From assembly GCA_902618695.1 (NCBI GenBank), contig CACNCB010000005.1, positions 1-64,000 of the forward strand: a stretch of 64,000 bases of DNA, given 5' to 3'. Positions within the stretch are counted from its first letter, which is position 1. The number at the start of each line of letters is the position of its first letter. Under the pieces are notes generated by a model. It was not told the DNA's origin, ran no database searches, and saw only the letters and a program-made list of their open reading frames with translations. Shown here piece by piece: positions 1 to 12,724 of the stretch. The stretch is from an uncultured Pelagibacteraceae bacterium. Its GTDB lineage: Bacteria; Pseudomonadota; Alphaproteobacteria; Pelagibacterales; Pelagibacteraceae. The translations under genes and the position numbers were made by a program.

Positions 1-330
1 TACGCTTTGTTTTTTCTCAGTTTTGTTTAGTTTTCTTTTTTTATAAGCCAATTCACCTTTTGGTCCATGAGCAATACCACCGCCTACAAAAATAGGAGCT
101 TTTCTACTAGCATGCCTTGCACCACCTGTTCCCTTTTGAGCATATATTTTTGATGTTGGGCCTCTTACTTCATTTTGTTGTTTGGTTTTTGCGTGTCTTC
201 CTTTGTAATTAGCATTCGTTTTGTAAAGAACAGAACTTACCAACTTGCGGTTAATTTTTGCTGAAAAAATATTATCTAAAACTTCAATACTATCTTTTTT
301 TCCGTCTATACTAATTTTATCTAGTTTCAT
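1..330 (-). CDS. rplD: Large-subunit ribosomal protein L4 (uL4), N-terminal part only
   Basis: L4 binds 23S rRNA near the exit tunnel and in many bacteria represses its own S10 operon. The 110 residues present include the arginine- and glycine-rich tunnel loop (GRHAKTKQQNEVRGPTSK, then GGGIAHGPK), which is diagnostic for L4. The start codon overlaps the rplC stop by one base (TAATG), so the two are translationally coupled. The C-terminal half, and presumably the rest of the S10 operon, lies beyond the left edge. Identity is secure; only completeness is unknown. Confidence 0.95.
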   Translation of the reverse strand, partial: MKLDKISIDGKKDSIEVLDNIFSAKINRKLVSSVLYKTNANYKGRHAKTKQQNEVRGPTSKIYAQKGTGGARHASRKAPIFVGGGIAHGPKGELAYKKRKLNKTEKKQSV

Positions 331-1040
331 TATTTTTTCTTCTTTTCAGGTGTTTTTTTTGCTTGTTCCGCAGCTGCATGTTTCTCACTAATAGTCATTT
401 TACTGATGTTTTTTACAGATTTTTTAACAATAACCTCTGCATTTTTAGAACCAGGAATTGACCCTTTTAAATAAAGAAGTTCGTTTTCTAAATCTGTTTT
501 TATAATTTCAATATTTAGCATAGTTCTCAATTTATCACCCATATGACCAGCCATCTTTTTTCCTTTAAAAACTTTTCCTGGATCTTGACTATGTCCTGTT
601 GAACCATGTGCTCTGTGAGATATAGAAACACCATGACTGGCTCTTAAACCACCAAAATTATGTCTCTTCATAGCACCAGCAAAACCTTTACCAATTGTTT
701 TTGATCTTGTGTCTACAAATTTAATGTCTTTGAATATTTCTAAACCAAACTCGTTTCCTTCTTTGTAAACAGATGTGTCGTTTACTCTAAATTCTTTTAA
801 TTTTTTCTTAGCTTCAGTATTTTTTTTAGCGAAAACACCTTTCATAGCTTTTGTTAATTTTGAATTTTTAATTTTCCCATATCCAAGCTGAACAGCCTTG
901 TACCCTCTTTTTTCTTCCTCAATAACCTGAATAACTCTAGCTTTTTCGACCTTAAGTACAGTCACAGGAACTAATTGACCAGATTTATAGAACTCTCTTG
1001 TCATGCCTATTTTCTTTCCTATTAAAGCTATCTCACTCAT
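330..1040 (-). CDS. rplC: Large-subunit ribosomal protein L3 (uL3)
   Basis: L3 is an early-assembling 23S rRNA-binding protein that reaches to the peptidyl transferase centre. The N-terminal IGKKIGMTREF and the central GSTGHSQDPGKV and KGKKMAGHMGD segments (about residues 145-170) are L3 signatures. At 236 aa it is somewhat longer than the usual 205-215. The excess is a lysine-rich tail ending in KKTPEKKKK, probably disordered and RNA-binding. It sits 2 bp after rpsJ and overlaps rplD by one base, as expected in an S10 operon. Confidence 0.97.
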   Translation of the reverse strand: MSEIALIGKKIGMTREFYKSGQLVPVTVLKVEKARVIQVIEEEKRGYKAVQLGYGKIKNSKLTKAMKGVFAKKNTEAKKKLKEFRVNDTSVYKEGNEFGLEIFKDIKFVDTRSKTIGKGFAGAMKRHNFGGLRASHGVSISHRAHGSTGHSQDPGKVFKGKKMAGHMGDKLRTMLNIEIIKTDLENELLYLKGSIPGSKNAEVIVKKSVKNISKMTISEKHAAAEQAKKTPEKKKK

Positions 1041-1042
1041 AA

Positions 1043-1351
1043 TTAAATTTTTATCTCCACATCTACTCCAGAAGCTAAATCAAGTTTCATTAATGCCTCT
1101 ACAGTTTGTGGTGTTGGTTCAATAATATCTATTAATCTTTTATGAGTTCTTGACTCAAATTGCTCTCTACTTTTCTTGTCTATATGAGGTGATCTTAAAA
1201 CTGTATATCTTTCAATTCTAGTGGGTAATGGTATTGGTCCCTTAATTGTTGCTCCAGTTCTTTTTACTGTATTTACAATCTCTTCTGTTGAAGCATCTAG
1301 AACTTTATTGTCATATGCTCTTAATTTAATTCTAATATTCTGTTTTTCCAT
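1043..1351 (-). CDS. rpsJ: Small-subunit ribosomal protein S10 (uS10, NusE)
   Basis: S10 is part of the 30S head and, as NusE, also acts in NusB/NusG-dependent antitermination. The 102-residue length and the motifs [28 protein letters not shown] and RTHKRLIDI are standard. It begins 2 bp after fusA ends, with no tuf gene and no room for a promoter. The S10 operon is therefore transcribed directly from the str operon here. Confidence 0.98.
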   Translation of the reverse strand: MEKQNIRIKLRAYDNKVLDASTEEIVNTVKRTGATIKGPIPLPTRIERYTVLRSPHIDKKSREQFESRTHKRLIDIIEPTPQTVEALMKLDLASGVDVEIKI

Positions 1352-1353
1352 GA

Positions 1354-3432
1354 TTAACCTGCAATCTTCTTAGTAACTTCGTCTTGAACATTTTGTGGTA
1401 CTTTTGAATAATGATCAAAAAACATTGAATATTGTGCTCTACCTTGAGACATTGATCTTAAATTATTTATATAACCAAACATGTTAGCCAAAGGAACCAT
1501 TGCTGTTATTACGGTTGCGTTACCTCTTTGCTGTTGAGTGTTAATTTGACCCCTTCTACTATTTAAATCTCCTATAACATCACCCATGTAGTCTTCAGGA
1601 GTTACTACTTCAACTCTCATTACTGGCTCTAATAATTTTAGTCCACCTTTTGTACATGCTTCTTTAAAGCAAGCTCTGCTTGCTAATTCAAATGCTAGTA
1701 CACTTGAGTCAACATCGTGATGCAATCCATCTAAGATGGTTACTTTGTAATCAATCATTGGAAATCCAGCTAAAATTCCAGTATCTGAAACAGTTTCTAT
1801 TCCTTTTTCAACACCAGGGATAAATTCTTTTGGAATTGCACCACCTTTAATTTTGCTCTCAACATCTCTACCTTTACCAGGTTCTTGAGGCTCTACTAAA
1901 AGTTTAACTTTTGCAAATTGACCAGCACCACCACTTTGTTTTTTGTGAGTGTATTCAACCTCTGAAGCAGCTTCTATAGTTTCTCTATAAGCAACTTGTG
2001 GAGCTCCAACATTGGCTTCTACTTTAAATTCTCTTTTCATTCTATCAACAATAATATCCAAGTGTAGTTCACCCATTCCCTTAATAATTGTTTGACCTGA
2101 CTCTTCGTCTGAAGTAACTCTAAAAGAAGGATCTTCCTTAGCTAACCTGCCTAATGCTTCACCCATTTTTTCTTGGTCTGCTTTTGTTTTTGGTTCTACT
2201 GCAATTTCAATTACTGGATCAGGGAACTCCATTGGTTCCAGAAGGACAGAATTTTCTTTGTCACATAAAGTATGTCCTGTAATAGTATTTTTTAATCCTG
2301 CTAAAGCAACTATATCACCTGCATTAGCTTCTTTAATATCTTCTCGAGAGTTTGCATGCATTAAAAGCATTCTTCCAACTCTCTCTTCTTTTTCTTTAGA
2401 AGAATTGAAGACTGCTGTACCAGTTTTGATTGTACCAGAATAGATTCTAATAAAAGTTAGTGAGCCAACAAATGGATCGTTAGCCACTTTAAAAGCTAAA
2501 GCAGAAAATGGAACACTATCTTCAAATTTCATTTCCATTTCATCTTCACTACCTAATTTAGTTCCTTTGATAGATCCAATATCTACAGGACTTGGTAAGT
2601 AGTTCACAACCGCATCTAGTAAAGGCTGAACACCTTTGTTTTTGAATGCTGAACCTGTCAAAACTGGAACAAAACTAAAATTTAGAGTTCCTTTTCTTAT
2701 GCATTTGATTAAATCTTCTTCTTTAATTTCATCGCCATTTAAATAGGCTTCCATTAGCTTTTCATCTTGTTCAACAGCTGTTTCAACTAATTCTGTTCTA
2801 TATTTTTCTGAAATTTCTTTTAAATCTGCTGGAATTTCTTTGTATTCCCATTCAGCTCCTAGTGCCTCATTTTTCCAAACCTGAGCTTTCATTTTAACAA
2901 GATCAACTACACCAGATAAAGAGGCTTCAGCTCCTATAGGGACTTGCACAACCAAAGGTTTGGCACCTAATCTATCTCTAATCATGTCTACACATCTAAA
3001 GAAATCAGCACCTGTTCTGTCTAATTTGTTTACAAAACAAATTCTTGGTACTTTATACTTGTCCGCTTGTCTCCATACAGTTTCGGACTGTGGCTCTACA
3101 CCTGCAACACCATCAAAAACAGCAACAGCGCCATCTAAAACTTTTAAAGACCTTTCTACTTCAATGGTAAAATCAACATGACCAGGTGTGTCTATAATAT
3201 TAATTCTATGATCATTCCAAAAACAAGTAGTGGCCGCAGATGTAATTGTAATTCCTCTTTCTTGTTCCTGCTCCATCCAATCCATTGTTGCAGCACCATC
3301 GTGTACTTCGCCTATTTTGTGACTCTTTCCTGTATAGTATAGAACTCGTTCAGTAGTAGTTGTTTTACCGGCATCTATATGGGCCATGATCCCAATATTT
3401 CTGTATTTGTCTAATGTGTGAGTTCTAGCCAT
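1354..3432 (-). CDS. fusA: Elongation factor G
   Basis: EF-G is the GTPase that drives ribosomal translocation and, with RRF, recycling. The G1 loop AHIDAGKTT is at about residues 17-25, followed by RGIT in switch I, DTPGHVDF and NKLDRTG. Domains II-V follow, with FIPGVEKG in domain IV. The 692-aa length matches the family. It lies 6 bp after rpsG and 2 bp before rpsJ. There is one copy in this window and no sign of a divergent paralogue. Confidence 0.98.
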   Translation of the reverse strand: MARTHTLDKYRNIGIMAHIDAGKTTTTERVLYYTGKSHKIGEVHDGAATMDWMEQEQERGITITSAATTCFWNDHRINIIDTPGHVDFTIEVERSLKVLDGAVAVFDGVAGVEPQSETVWRQADKYKVPRICFVNKLDRTGADFFRCVDMIRDRLGAKPLVVQVPIGAEASLSGVVDLVKMKAQVWKNEALGAEWEYKEIPADLKEISEKYRTELVETAVEQDEKLMEAYLNGDEIKEEDLIKCIRKGTLNFSFVPVLTGSAFKNKGVQPLLDAVVNYLPSPVDIGSIKGTKLGSEDEMEMKFEDSVPFSALAFKVANDPFVGSLTFIRIYSGTIKTGTAVFNSSKEKEERVGRMLLMHANSREDIKEANAGDIVALAGLKNTITGHTLCDKENSVLLEPMEFPDPVIEIAVEPKTKADQEKMGEALGRLAKEDPSFRVTSDEESGQTIIKGMGELHLDIIVDRMKREFKVEANVGAPQVAYRETIEAASEVEYTHKKQSGGAGQFAKVKLLVEPQEPGKGRDVESKIKGGAIPKEFIPGVEKGIETVSDTGILAGFPMIDYKVTILDGLHHDVDSSVLAFELASRACFKEACTKGGLKLLEPVMRVEVVTPEDYMGDVIGDLNSRRGQINTQQQRGNATVITAMVPLANMFGYINNLRSMSQGRAQYSMFFDHYSKVPQNVQDEVTKKIAG

Positions 3433-3438
3433 AATTTA

Positions 3439-3909
3439 TTACCACCTAAAATGAGCAAATGCCTTATTGGACTCTGCCATTTTATGCACATCCTCTCTTT
3501 TTTTAACGGCAGCTCCTTTTTTTTCATAAGCATCATAGAGCTCATTAAAAATTTTATCCGCCATATGTTTATCTTTTCTTTTTCTTGCTGACTCAACTAA
3601 CCATCTAATAGCTAACGCTTGTGCTCTTTTACTTTTTACCTCAACAGGAACTTGGTATGTTGCGCCGCCAACTCTTCTTGATCTAACTTCTACAGTTGGT
3701 TTGATATTATTAATTGCTTCATTAAAAATATTTATTGGTTCATCTTTTGTTTTTGTTTTTATTTTATCTATTGCTTCATAAACAATTTTTGCAGCAATAC
3801 CTCTTTTACCATCGTACATTATATTATTTATTAATTTTGGAATTATAGTTGAATTAAATTTAGGATCTGGAACTATTTTTTTTTTGGGTTGTGTTTTTTT
3901 TCTAGACAT
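3439..3909 (-). CDS. rpsG: Small-subunit ribosomal protein S7 (uS7)
   Basis: S7 nucleates 30S head assembly on 16S rRNA and in many bacteria is the translational repressor of the str operon. The 156-aa protein shows the family motifs NNIMYDGKR, VRSRRVGGATYQVP and ALAIRWLV and ends in AHFRW. Its ATG overlaps the rpsL stop by one base (TAATG), so translation is coupled to S12. The N-terminus is lysine-rich (SRKKTQPKKK). Confidence 0.97.
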   Translation of the reverse strand: MSRKKTQPKKKIVPDPKFNSTIIPKLINNIMYDGKRGIAAKIVYEAIDKIKTKTKDEPINIFNEAINNIKPTVEVRSRRVGGATYQVPVEVKSKRAQALAIRWLVESARKRKDKHMADKIFNELYDAYEKKGAAVKKREDVHKMAESNKAFAHFRW

Positions 3910-4280
3910 TATTTACCTTTTTTTGTTCCGTATAAAGATCTTCTTTGTTTTCTATTTGCGACACCTTGAGTATCAAGATTGCCTCTTAAAATATGATAAC
4001 GAACGCCTGGTAAATCTTTCACCCTGCCACCTCTAATTAAAACTACAGAGTGCTCTTGAAGGTTGTGACCTTCGCCTGGAATATAAGCTGTAACTTCAAA
4101 TCCGTTAGACAATCTCACTCTGGCAACTTTTCTTAATGCAGAGTTTGGTTTCTTAGGAGTTGTCGTATAAACTTTTACGCAAACACCTCTCTTTAAAGGT
4201 TGTTTTTGTAAAGCAGGAACTTTATTTCTTGTGACTTGCTTTACACGTTTCTTTTTTAACAACTGATTAATAGTTGGCAT
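3909..4280 (-). CDS. rpsL: Small-subunit ribosomal protein S12 (uS12)
   Basis: S12 forms part of the decoding centre and is the classical streptomycin-resistance locus. The conserved MPTINQLL start fixes the N-terminus and gives the usual 123 aa. An in-frame upstream ATG would add 32 residues, but they are unlike any S12 and come from the structured leader, so I reject that start. [17 protein letters not shown] and [13 protein letters not shown] surround the lysine and proline positions linked to streptomycin phenotypes. Neither position looks altered by eye. It is the first gene of the str operon. Confidence 0.97.
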   Translation of the reverse strand: MPTINQLLKKKRVKQVTRNKVPALQKQPLKRGVCVKVYTTTPKKPNSALRKVARVRLSNGFEVTAYIPGEGHNLQEHSVVLIRGGRVKDLPGVRYHILRGNLDTQGVANRKQRRSLYGTKKGK

Positions 4281-4385
4281 ATATCTTTTAAAATTAGTTA
4301 ATTTATTTTTAGATGAAAATAACTGACAGGTTATTTTGTGGCAGCGTTTAGCACTGTTAGAAGTGCTACATTCCAACCAAAAACA
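4281..4385 (-). promoter_or_regulatory. Structured 5' leader of rpsL (S12 leader candidate)
   Basis: Between the predicted transcription start and the rpsL ATG are about 100 nt that fold locally. One hairpin has perfect TAGCAC/GTGCTA arms (4349-4368). A second has AATAAC/GTTATT arms closing a six-base loop (4318-4335). This spacer is visibly richer in G and C than others in the window. A cis-regulatory RNA upstream of S12 has been described for Candidatus Pelagibacter from comparative analysis of long intergenic regions, and this position fits it. Autoregulation by S7 or S12 is inference. Confidence 0.6.
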
Positions 4386-4390
4386 TCGCC

Positions 4391-4418
4391 AAATTACTTA
4401 TTAATAGCACTTTGTCAA
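4391..4418 (-). promoter_or_regulatory. Probable sigma-70 promoter of the str/S10 operon
   Basis: On the minus strand a perfect -35 hexamer TTGACA (4413-4418) is followed after 16 bp by TAATTT (4391-4396). It lies in the only real gap between rpoC and rpsL, about 110 bp ahead of rpsL. It would let the str/S10 genes be transcribed independently of the rpoBC run upstream. Confidence 0.6.
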
Positions 4419-4447
4419 ACTAAAACTGCAATTTTTAGGCGATTTTT

Positions 4448-7400
4448 TTACTGATTTACTTGTGTTTCTTCAGGTTCAGAGGATTCTATTTTATCCTGCT
4501 CTGCTAAGAAATTATTATCATCCTCTAGAGCTTTGTTGTTCCATCTATTTTTGATATTGCCAGTTCCAGCGGGAACTAATCTTCCAACAATAACATTCTC
4601 TTTAAGACCATTTAATGGATCAACTTTTCCTTTAATTGCAGCATCGGTTAATACTCTTGTTGTTTCTTGGAATGAAGCTGCTGAAATAAACGATTCAGTT
4701 TGAAGTGAAGCTTTAGTGATACCCATTAGAACTCTCTCACCAACAGCTGGGGTTTTGCCCTCTGCAACTAATTTTTCATTGGTATTATCAAACTTAATTC
4801 TATCAACTACTTCACCAGGTAAATAACTTGAATCTCCTGATACTTTAACTTCAACCTTTTTAAGCATTTGTCTTAAAATAGTTTCGATATGCTTATCATT
4901 TATGATTACACCTTGTAATCTATAAACTTCTTGAACTTGGTTAACAAAGTATTCCGTTAATTCTTTGATACCTAAAATTCTTAAAATATCATGTGGTAAT
5001 GGTTGACCATCTAAAAGATATTCTCCTTTTTGAATTTTTTCACCAGGGTTGAAATTGATATGTTTTCCCTTTGGAATTAAATAATTTGAAGGTTCTGATC
5101 CATCTTCAGGAACAATAGATACTCTTTGTTTACCCCTTACCTCTTTACCAAAAACAACACTACCATCATTTTCAGCAATGATTGCACTATCTTTAGCCTT
5201 TCTAGCTTCAAATAACTCGGCAACTCTTGGAAGACCTCCAGTAATATCTTTTGTTTTTGTAGTTTCCTTAGGTAATCTTGCAATTACGTCACCTGCATAA
5301 ACTTTTTGACCGTCTTTAATTGATAAAATGGAATCTGGTACTAAATAATATCTAGCTTCATTATCATCAGCTTTTTTAATCACATTTCCTTTTTCATCTC
5401 TTAAAGTAATTCTAGGTTTTAAATCAGTGCTTTTTGATTGACCTCTCCAATCAATTACTGATTTAGAAGAAATTCCTGTTGCATCGTCAGTAGTTTCTTG
5501 AATTGAAACACCGTCAATTAGATCTATATAACTAGCTGTACCACTTTTCTCTGCTATAACTGGTGTTGTGTAAGGATCCCATTCACATATTTTAGTATTC
5601 GCTTTTACTTTGTCACCATTGTTGAAAAATAATCTTGAACCATAAGCAACTTTATAAACTGCAATTTGAACTCCATTATCATCCTCAATTGAAAGCTGAG
5701 TATTTCTACCCATTACAATTAAATTCTTTTTAGAGTCCTCTAATATATTTGAGTTTATAATTTTTAATGTTCCTTCATTTTTAGTCACAATTTGTGAGTC
5801 CTGTTTAACAGAAGCAGTTCCACCTACGTGGAAAGTTCTCATTGTTAACTGTGTTCCTGGTTCACCGATTGACTGTGCAGAAATCATTCCAATAGCCTCT
5901 CCAACGTGAACCATTTTACCTCTAGATAAATCTCTTCCGTAAGAAGTAGCACAAACACCTTCTTTTGAACCACAAGTCATTACTGAGTAAACTTTTATTG
6001 ATTTTACCCCTGCAGCATCAATTTTATCACATCCAGCCTCATCGATCATGGTTTGTTTTTTGATTATTACTTCTCCAGTTAAAGGATGTTTAACCTCATC
6101 AAATGTGACTCTACCAAGCGCTCTTTCAGAAAGGCTAACTACTACATTACCACCTTCTAAAATTTCAGAGAGTTCGATAAATCCTGGATTTTTACAGTCA
6201 CAAGCTTTTTTGGTGACAGTTAAATCTTGAGCTACATCGCAAAGTCTTCTCGTTAAATATCCAGAACTAGCTGTTTTAAGCGCTGTATCTGCTAAACCTT
6301 TTCTAGCTCCGTGTGTTGAGTTGAAATACTCCAAAGCAGTCAATCCCTCTTTAAAGTTTGAGATAATTGGACTTTCAATAATTTCACCTGAAGGTTTAGC
6401 AATCAAACCTCTCATACCAGCTAATTGTTTCATTTGAGCAGCAGATCCTCTAGCTCCACTGTCTGCCATCATAAATACAGAATTTATTTTCAATCCTTCG
6501 TCAGTTTTTTCTGTAGCTGAAATTCCTTTCATCATTTCTCCAGCAACTTTATCTGTACACTTAGACCAAGCATCAACAACTTTGTTGTATTTTTCACCTC
6601 TTGTAATTAAACCTTCAGCATATTGAGTTTCATAATCTGCAATTAACTTCTTAGTATCTTCAATTAATTGAGTTTTATTTTCAGGGATTACAAGATCGTC
6701 TTTTCCAAATGAAATTCCTGCTTTAAATGCGTGTTTAAATCCTAAATCTTTAAGCTTGTCACAGAAAATTACCGTTGTTTTTTGACCACAAAATCTAAAT
6801 ACAACATCGATTATTTCTGAAACTACTTTTTTAGGTAATAATCTATCTATTAAAGAGAACTTAATGTTGCTGTTTTTAGGTAATAAATTTGCTAATAAAA
6901 ATCTTCCAGCTGTAGAAGTGTATTTTTCCATTTTTTTATTACCTTGATCATCTACAGTCTCAAATCTTGAAATGATAGTGCTATGTACATTTATTTGACC
7001 GGATGATAATGCAAATTCAATTTGATCTGAGTTTGTAAAGTATCCTGCTGGTTTATCAGATATAGGTTCTTGTGACAGATAGTAGATTCCTAAAATCATA
7101 TCCTGACTCGGAACAATAATTGGTTTACCGTTTGATGGAGAAAGAATATTATTTGTAGATAGCATTAAAATTCTTGCCTCTAATTGTGCTTCTAAACTTA
7201 ACGGCACGTGCACTGCCATTTGGTCACCATCGAAGTCGGCGTTAAATGCAGCACAAGTTAAAGGATGTAATTCAATTGCATCTCCTTCAATTAATTTTGG
7301 TTCAAAAGCTTGAACTCCAAGTCTATGGAGTGTTGGAGCTCTATTTAATAGAACCGGATGCTCTCTAACAATTAATTCTAAAGCATCCCATACTGCATTA

Positions 7401-8626
7401 GTTTCCTTTTCAACTAATTTTTTAGCTTGTTTGATTGTTGATGCTAATCCTAATTTATTTAACCTCGCGTATAAAAATGGTTTAAACAATTCTAAAGCCA
7501 TCTTCTTAGGCAGACCACACTCATGAAGTTTCAAATCTGGACCAACAACAATTACTGATCTTCCTGAATAATCAACTCTTTTACCTAATAAATTCTGTCT
7601 AAATCTTCCTTGCTTACCTTTTAACATTTCAGCAAGCGATTTAAGTGGTCGCTTACCTGTGCCTGTGATTACTCTGCCTCTTCTACCATTGTCAAATAAA
7701 GCATCTACTGACTCTTGAAGCATTCTTTTTTCATTTCTAACAATGATATCTGGAGCCTTTAGATCCATTAGTCTCTTTAATCTATTATTTCTGTTAATTA
7801 CTCTTCTGTATAAATCGTTAAGATCTGAAGTAGCAAATCTTCCACCATCTAATGGAACCAAAGGTCTTAATTCAGGGGGTATAACTGGAACTACAGTCAT
7901 AATCATCCACTCAGGTTTCTGACCTGTTTCAATAAACGATTCAATCAATTTTAATCTTTTAATTGCTCTTTCTTCATTAACTTTTGATTTAGTTTCTTTA
8001 ATAAAGCTTACCAGATTTTTTCTTTCTAATTCTAGATCCAAATTTTTTAACATTTCAAGAACTGCTTCTGCTCCAATTCCTGCCGTAAAACTCTCTTCAC
8101 CAAATTCGTCTTGATATTTTGCTAATTCTTCTTCATTTAAAAGTTGATTTTTTTGTAAACCGGTTAAACCTGGTTCAACTACTATAAAGTTTTCAAAATA
8201 AAGAACTCTCTCAATTTCCTTTAACTTCATATCTACTGCCAAAGCAATTCTGCTTGGAAGAGATTTTAAGAACCAAATATGTGCTACCGGAGTAGCAAGA
8301 TTAATGTGACCCATTCTTTCTCTTCTCACATTTGATTTTGTAACTTCAACACCACATTTCTCACATATAATTCCTCTAAATTTCATTCGTTTATACTTAC
8401 CGCATAAACATTCATAATCTTTTATTGGTCCAAAAATTCTTGCACAGAACAAACCATCTTTTTCAGGTCTAAAAGTTCTATAGTTAATTGTTTCTGGTTT
8501 TTTAATTTCACCAAAAGTCCAAGATTTAATTTTCTCTGGGCTAGCAAGTGAAATTTTAATACTATTAAAATTTTGAGCTTCTGAAATTTCGCTACCTTTA
8601 AACAAATCTGTTAATTCTTTTTTCAT
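4448..8626 (-). CDS. rpoC: RNA polymerase beta' subunit
   Basis: This is the catalytic subunit of RNA polymerase. The metal-binding NADFDGD motif is at residues 462-468. The N-terminal zinc-binding cysteines are in [20 protein letters not shown]. The second cysteine cluster is near [16 protein letters not shown] and the trigger-loop region. The 1392-aa length is normal for a proteobacterial beta'. The start codon overlaps the rpoB stop by one base, coupling synthesis of the two large subunits. The C-terminal tail is acidic and variable. Confidence 0.98.
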   Translation of the reverse strand: MKKELTDLFKGSEISEAQNFNSIKISLASPEKIKSWTFGEIKKPETINYRTFRPEKDGLFCARIFGPIKDYECLCGKYKRMKFRGIICEKCGVEVTKSNVRRERMGHINLATPVAHIWFLKSLPSRIALAVDMKLKEIERVLYFENFIVVEPGLTGLQKNQLLNEEELAKYQDEFGEESFTAGIGAEAVLEMLKNLDLELERKNLVSFIKETKSKVNEERAIKRLKLIESFIETGQKPEWMIMTVVPVIPPELRPLVPLDGGRFATSDLNDLYRRVINRNNRLKRLMDLKAPDIIVRNEKRMLQESVDALFDNGRRGRVITGTGKRPLKSLAEMLKGKQGRFRQNLLGKRVDYSGRSVIVVGPDLKLHECGLPKKMALELFKPFLYARLNKLGLASTIKQAKKLVEKETNAVWDALELIVREHPVLLNRAPTLHRLGVQAFEPKLIEGDAIELHPLTCAAFNADFDGDQMAVHVPLSLEAQLEARILMLSTNNILSPSNGKPIIVPSQDMILGIYYLSQEPISDKPAGYFTNSDQIEFALSSGQINVHSTIISRFETVDDQGNKKMEKYTSTAGRFLLANLLPKNSNIKFSLIDRLLPKKVVSEIIDVVFRFCGQKTTVIFCDKLKDLGFKHAFKAGISFGKDDLVIPENKTQLIEDTKKLIADYETQYAEGLITRGEKYNKVVDAWSKCTDKVAGEMMKGISATEKTDEGLKINSVFMMADSGARGSAAQMKQLAGMRGLIAKPSGEIIESPIISNFKEGLTALEYFNSTHGARKGLADTALKTASSGYLTRRLCDVAQDLTVTKKACDCKNPGFIELSEILEGGNVVVSLSERALGRVTFDEVKHPLTGEVIIKKQTMIDEAGCDKIDAAGVKSIKVYSVMTCGSKEGVCATSYGRDLSRGKMVHVGEAIGMISAQSIGEPGTQLTMRTFHVGGTASVKQDSQIVTKNEGTLKIINSNILEDSKKNLIVMGRNTQLSIEDDNGVQIAVYKVAYGSRLFFNNGDKVKANTKICEWDPYTTPVIAEKSGTASYIDLIDGVSIQETTDDATGISSKSVIDWRGQSKSTDLKPRITLRDEKGNVIKKADDNEARYYLVPDSILSIKDGQKVYAGDVIARLPKETTKTKDITGGLPRVAELFEARKAKDSAIIAENDGSVVFGKEVRGKQRVSIVPEDGSEPSNYLIPKGKHINFNPGEKIQKGEYLLDGQPLPHDILRILGIKELTEYFVNQVQEVYRLQGVIINDKHIETILRQMLKKVEVKVSGDSSYLPGEVVDRIKFDNTNEKLVAEGKTPAVGERVLMGITKASLQTESFISAASFQETTRVLTDAAIKGKVDPLNGLKENVIVGRLVPAGTGNIKNRWNNKALEDDNNFLAEQDKIESSEPEETQVNQ

Positions 8627-11600
8627 TAATTAAGCTCCACATTTAATGCTAATGATTTAATCTCTTTAACTAAAACATTAAATGACTCTGGTATTCCAGA
8701 CTCAAAGTTCTCTTCACCTTTAACTATAGTCTCGTAAACTTTAACTCTTCCTGCAACGTCATCAGATTTAACAGTTAAAATTTCTTGTAATGTATAAGAT
8801 GCACCATATGCTTCAAGGGCCCATACTTCCATTTCACCAAATCTTTGACCTCCTAATTGGGCTTTACCACCAAGTGGTTGTTGAGTAACTAAACTATAAG
8901 GTCCTGTAGATCTTGCATGAATTTTATCTTCAACTAAATGATGAAGTTTAAGCATATAGATTATTCCTACTGTAACAGGTCTATCAAATTTTTCTCCTGT
9001 TCTTCCATCCCATAAGTAAGTTTGCCCAGATCCCGGCAAATTTGCGAGTTGGAGCATTTCTGTTACATTTTTTTCTTTAGCACCATCAAAAACAGGTGTT
9101 GAGATAGCAATACCGTTTTGTAAATTTTCACACAGATCTTTAAACTCATTCTTGCTTAATTTATCTACTTTATCTTTAAAAATCTCTTCTCCATAAACAG
9201 ATTTTAAAAATTTTTCAATTTTTTCTGTTCTCTCAATTTTTTTGTTATTTTCGTTTACTAAATTTTTAACTTTCTCACCAAATTCTTTGCATGCCCAACC
9301 TAAATGTGTCTCTAAAATTTGTCCAACGTTCATTCTGCTCGGTACACCTAGGGGATTTAACACAATATCAACAGGTCTACCATCTTCTCTATATGGCATA
9401 TCTTCTACAGGTACAATTTTACTAACAACGCCTTTGTTTCCATGTCTTCCAGACATCTTATCACCAGGTCTTAATCTTCTTTTTATAGCAACGAATACTT
9501 TTACCATTTTCATAACACTTGGTAATAAATCGTCACCACTTCTAATTTTTAAAACTTTATCTTCAAATCTCTCTGTTATGTCTTGTTTCGCTTTATTATA
9601 TTGATCTTTTAATTGAGCTAATGTTGATTCATCGTTTATATTACCTACTGTAATTTTAAAGACATCATTAATTGATAGTTTGTTAATTGTATCAAAATCT
9701 AACTTAGTTCCTTCAGACAAATCCTTTATTTTTTTAGTTAAAGACGATCCAGATAAGAATTGCGAAGCTCTTTGTTTAATACTTCTCTCTAATATTTCTT
9801 CCTCAACAATTTTATCTTGTTGAACTTGCTCAATTTCAGCTCTTTCAATAGTTATTGATCTCTCATCTTTTTCAATTCCATGTCTGTTGAATACTCTTAC
9901 GTCAACTACCGTTCCACTTGATCCTCTAGACATTCTTAAAGATGTGTCTGTTACATCAATAGCTTTTTCACCAAATATTGATCTTAATAATTTTTCTTCA
10001 GGACCAGATGCAGAATCTCCTTTTGGTGTAACTTTACCAACCAAAATATCTCCAGCATTAACTTCAGCACCAATATAAACTATTCCAGATTCATCAAGAT
10101 TTTTTAAAGCTTCTTCATTTACATTCGGTATATCTCTTGTAATTTCTTCTTCACCAAGCTTTGTATCTCTCGCCATAATTTCGTATTCAACAATATGAAC
10201 AGATGTAAAAACGTCGTCAGTAACACATCTTTCAGAAATTAGGATTGAGTCTTCAAAGTTGTAACCTTGCCATGGCATAAATGCTACAGTAACATTCTTA
10301 CCCAAAGCAAGTTCACCTAATTTTGTTGAAGGACCATCAGCAATTATATCTCCAAATTTAACTTTATCACCAACTCTAACAAGTGGTCTTTGATTAATAC
10401 AAGTGTTTTGGTTTGATCTCTTAAATTTTTGAAGGTTATAAATATCGACGCCAGACTTACTAAAGTCTGTTTCCTCAGTTACTTTTATAACAATTCTTTT
10501 ACCATCTATTTTATCGACAATACCATCACGTTTTGCGACAATAGTTACTCCAGAGTCTAGAGCAACATCACTCTCAATTCCTGTGCCAACAAGTGGTGAC
10601 TCTGGCTTTAATAATGGGACTGCCTGTCTCATCATGTTTGACCCCATTAAGGCTCTGTTTGCATCATCGTTTTCTAAGAATGGAATTAATGAAGCTGCAA
10701 CTGAAACAAGTTGTTTTGGTGATACGTCAATGTAATCAATCGTATCAGGTTTAGCTAAAAGAAAGTTTAGATTTTGTCTGCACGAAACTAGCTCTTCAGT
10801 AATTTTTCCATTTTTATCAAGTTTTGTATTTGCTTGAGCAATAGTATACTTTGTTTCTTCCATTGCTGATAAATATTCGACTTTATCTTGAACAACACCT
10901 TCTTTTACCTTTTTATATGGGCTTTCAATAAAGCCATACTTATTAATTTTTGCATATGTGGATAAACTATTAATTAAACCAATATTTGGGCCCTCTGGTG
11001 TTTCAATTGGACAAATTCTTCCATAGTGGGTTGGGTGCACGTCTCTAACTTCAAACCCTGCTCTTTCTCTTGTTAAGCCACCCGGACCTAGCGCTGAAAC
11101 TCTTCTTTTGTGTGTAATTTCAGATAATGGATTTGTTTGGTCCATAAATTGAGATAGTTGTGAACTTGCAAAAAAATCTTTTAGTGAAACTGTTAATGGT
11201 TTTGCATTAATTAAATCTTGTGGCATTGCTGACTCAACATCTAGAGTTGTCATTTTTTCTTTAATAGCTCTTTCCATTCTGTAAACACCAATTCTAGCTT
11301 GGTTCTCAACTAATTCTCCAACAGAACGAACTCTTCTATTTCCTAGGTGGTCTATGTCATCAACATCATCTTTACCATCACGTAAATCCAACATTTTATG
11401 AATAATTGCAATGATGTCGTCATTTCTTAATATAGTAATTTTATCTGAACACTCTTGGTTTAATCTTGAGTTCATTTTAACTCTTCCTACGTCAGATAAA
11501 TCATATCTATCTGAGCTGAAGAATAGATTGTTAAATATTTGAGTTGCTATCTCAATAGTTGGAGGCTCACCAGGTCTTAGCATTTTATAAATCTCAGTGA

Positions 11601-12714
11601 TAGCCTCGTCTTTCGTATTATTTTTATCTGCTAAAATAGTTGTTAGCAAATAAGGTCCTTTATTTATAGAGTTTGTAACAGAAATTTGAAGTGTATGTAT
11701 ATTTGCATCTAAAATTTGCTGAATAATTGTATCATTTAATTCAGTTCCAATTTTAAATACGCCTTCTTCTTCCTCATTAATTTTAACATCTCTGTGTAAA
11801 AATTTTCCATACAAAGACTCTCTAGATACTAGTATGTCTTTAAGACCGTCATTAGCTAATTTTTTCGCACTTAAAAAATTAATCTTGTCGCCTAATTTAA
11901 TTACTACTTCACCAGTCTTTGCATCAATTACTTCTTCTGAGAAATTTTTAGCTTTGTAGTTTTCAGGGTTAAATTTAGTTTTCCATTTTTCTGTTTTAGC
12001 ATCAAAAATATATTGCTCGTTTTCATAGAACTCATCTACTATTTCTGATTTCGTATAACCTAAAGCTAACAATAAAGTGGATGAAAAAATTTTCTTTTTT
12101 CTGTCAATTTTAAAATATAGAAAATCTTTTACATCATACTCAAAATCTAACCAAGAACCTCTATTGGGTATTACTCTACAATTAAATAAGAGTTTACCGC
12201 TTGCATGAGACTTTCCTTTATCATGATCAAAAAATACACCTGGACTTCTGTGCATTTGATTTACCACAACTCTTTGAACACCGTTAGTTATGAAAGTTCC
12301 ACTATTAGTCATCATGGGAACTTCACCCATATAAACCTCTTGTTCTTTAGCTGATAAAATATCTTTTGTATTATTTTCTTGATCTATCTCGTAAACCACT
12401 AATCTTAATGTACATTTAAGAGCTGATGAATATGTAAGACCTCTTGTAATACACTCTTCAACATCAAATTTTGGTTTTTCTAATCTATATGAAACATACT
12501 CTAAAGTTGCTTTATCATTTAAATCTTCAATTGGAAAAATACTTTTAAATACTCTATCGAAACCTTTGGTAAGTTCAGCTGCATCAGCGTTGAATTCAGT
12601 TAATTCTTTATATGAATTCTTTTGTACTTCTATTAAATTAGGGATAGACAAACTCTCTTTAAGTTTACCAAAACTTTTTCTAATATTTTTCTTTTCAGTA
12701 AAAGATAATTGCAT
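8626..12714 (-). CDS. rpoB: RNA polymerase beta subunit
   Basis: Beta forms, with beta', the active-site cleft of RNA polymerase. The rifampicin-pocket segment reads [21 protein letters not shown] and continues [15 protein letters not shown], which is the wild-type pattern. [11 protein letters not shown] and [19 protein letters not shown] near the C-terminus are universal beta motifs. The 1362-aa length is normal. It is preceded by a 56-bp spacer containing a hairpin and followed by rpoC in a one-base overlap. Confidence 0.98.
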   Translation of the reverse strand: MQLSFTEKKNIRKSFGKLKESLSIPNLIEVQKNSYKELTEFNADAAELTKGFDRVFKSIFPIEDLNDKATLEYVSYRLEKPKFDVEECITRGLTYSSALKCTLRLVVYEIDQENNTKDILSAKEQEVYMGEVPMMTNSGTFITNGVQRVVVNQMHRSPGVFFDHDKGKSHASGKLLFNCRVIPNRGSWLDFEYDVKDFLYFKIDRKKKIFSSTLLLALGYTKSEIVDEFYENEQYIFDAKTEKWKTKFNPENYKAKNFSEEVIDAKTGEVVIKLGDKINFLSAKKLANDGLKDILVSRESLYGKFLHRDVKINEEEEGVFKIGTELNDTIIQQILDANIHTLQISVTNSINKGPYLLTTILADKNNTKDEAITEIYKMLRPGEPPTIEIATQIFNNLFFSSDRYDLSDVGRVKMNSRLNQECSDKITILRNDDIIAIIHKMLDLRDGKDDVDDIDHLGNRRVRSVGELVENQARIGVYRMERAIKEKMTTLDVESAMPQDLINAKPLTVSLKDFFASSQLSQFMDQTNPLSEITHKRRVSALGPGGLTRERAGFEVRDVHPTHYGRICPIETPEGPNIGLINSLSTYAKINKYGFIESPYKKVKEGVVQDKVEYLSAMEETKYTIAQANTKLDKNGKITEELVSCRQNLNFLLAKPDTIDYIDVSPKQLVSVAASLIPFLENDDANRALMGSNMMRQAVPLLKPESPLVGTGIESDVALDSGVTIVAKRDGIVDKIDGKRIVIKVTEETDFSKSGVDIYNLQKFKRSNQNTCINQRPLVRVGDKVKFGDIIADGPSTKLGELALGKNVTVAFMPWQGYNFEDSILISERCVTDDVFTSVHIVEYEIMARDTKLGEEEITRDIPNVNEEALKNLDESGIVYIGAEVNAGDILVGKVTPKGDSASGPEEKLLRSIFGEKAIDVTDTSLRMSRGSSGTVVDVRVFNRHGIEKDERSITIERAEIEQVQQDKIVEEEILERSIKQRASQFLSGSSLTKKIKDLSEGTKLDFDTINKLSINDVFKITVGNINDESTLAQLKDQYNKAKQDITERFEDKVLKIRSGDDLLPSVMKMVKVFVAIKRRLRPGDKMSGRHGNKGVVSKIVPVEDMPYREDGRPVDIVLNPLGVPSRMNVGQILETHLGWACKEFGEKVKNLVNENNKKIERTEKIEKFLKSVYGEEIFKDKVDKLSKNEFKDLCENLQNGIAISTPVFDGAKEKNVTEMLQLANLPGSGQTYLWDGRTGEKFDRPVTVGIIYMLKLHHLVEDKIHARSTGPYSLVTQQPLGGKAQLGGQRFGEMEVWALEAYGASYTLQEILTVKSDDVAGRVKVYETIVKGEENFESGIPESFNVLVKEIKSLALNVELN

Positions 12715-12724
12715 CTATGTTTAT

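Noticed and set aside
4281-4376. 32-codon N-terminal extension of S12
   Set aside because: The extra residues are unlike any S12, and the region folds as a leader between a good promoter and the conserved MPTINQ start.
9242-9604. 120-codon plus-strand frame opposite rpoB
   Set aside because: Antisense to a universally conserved part of beta; no start signal or recognisable protein.
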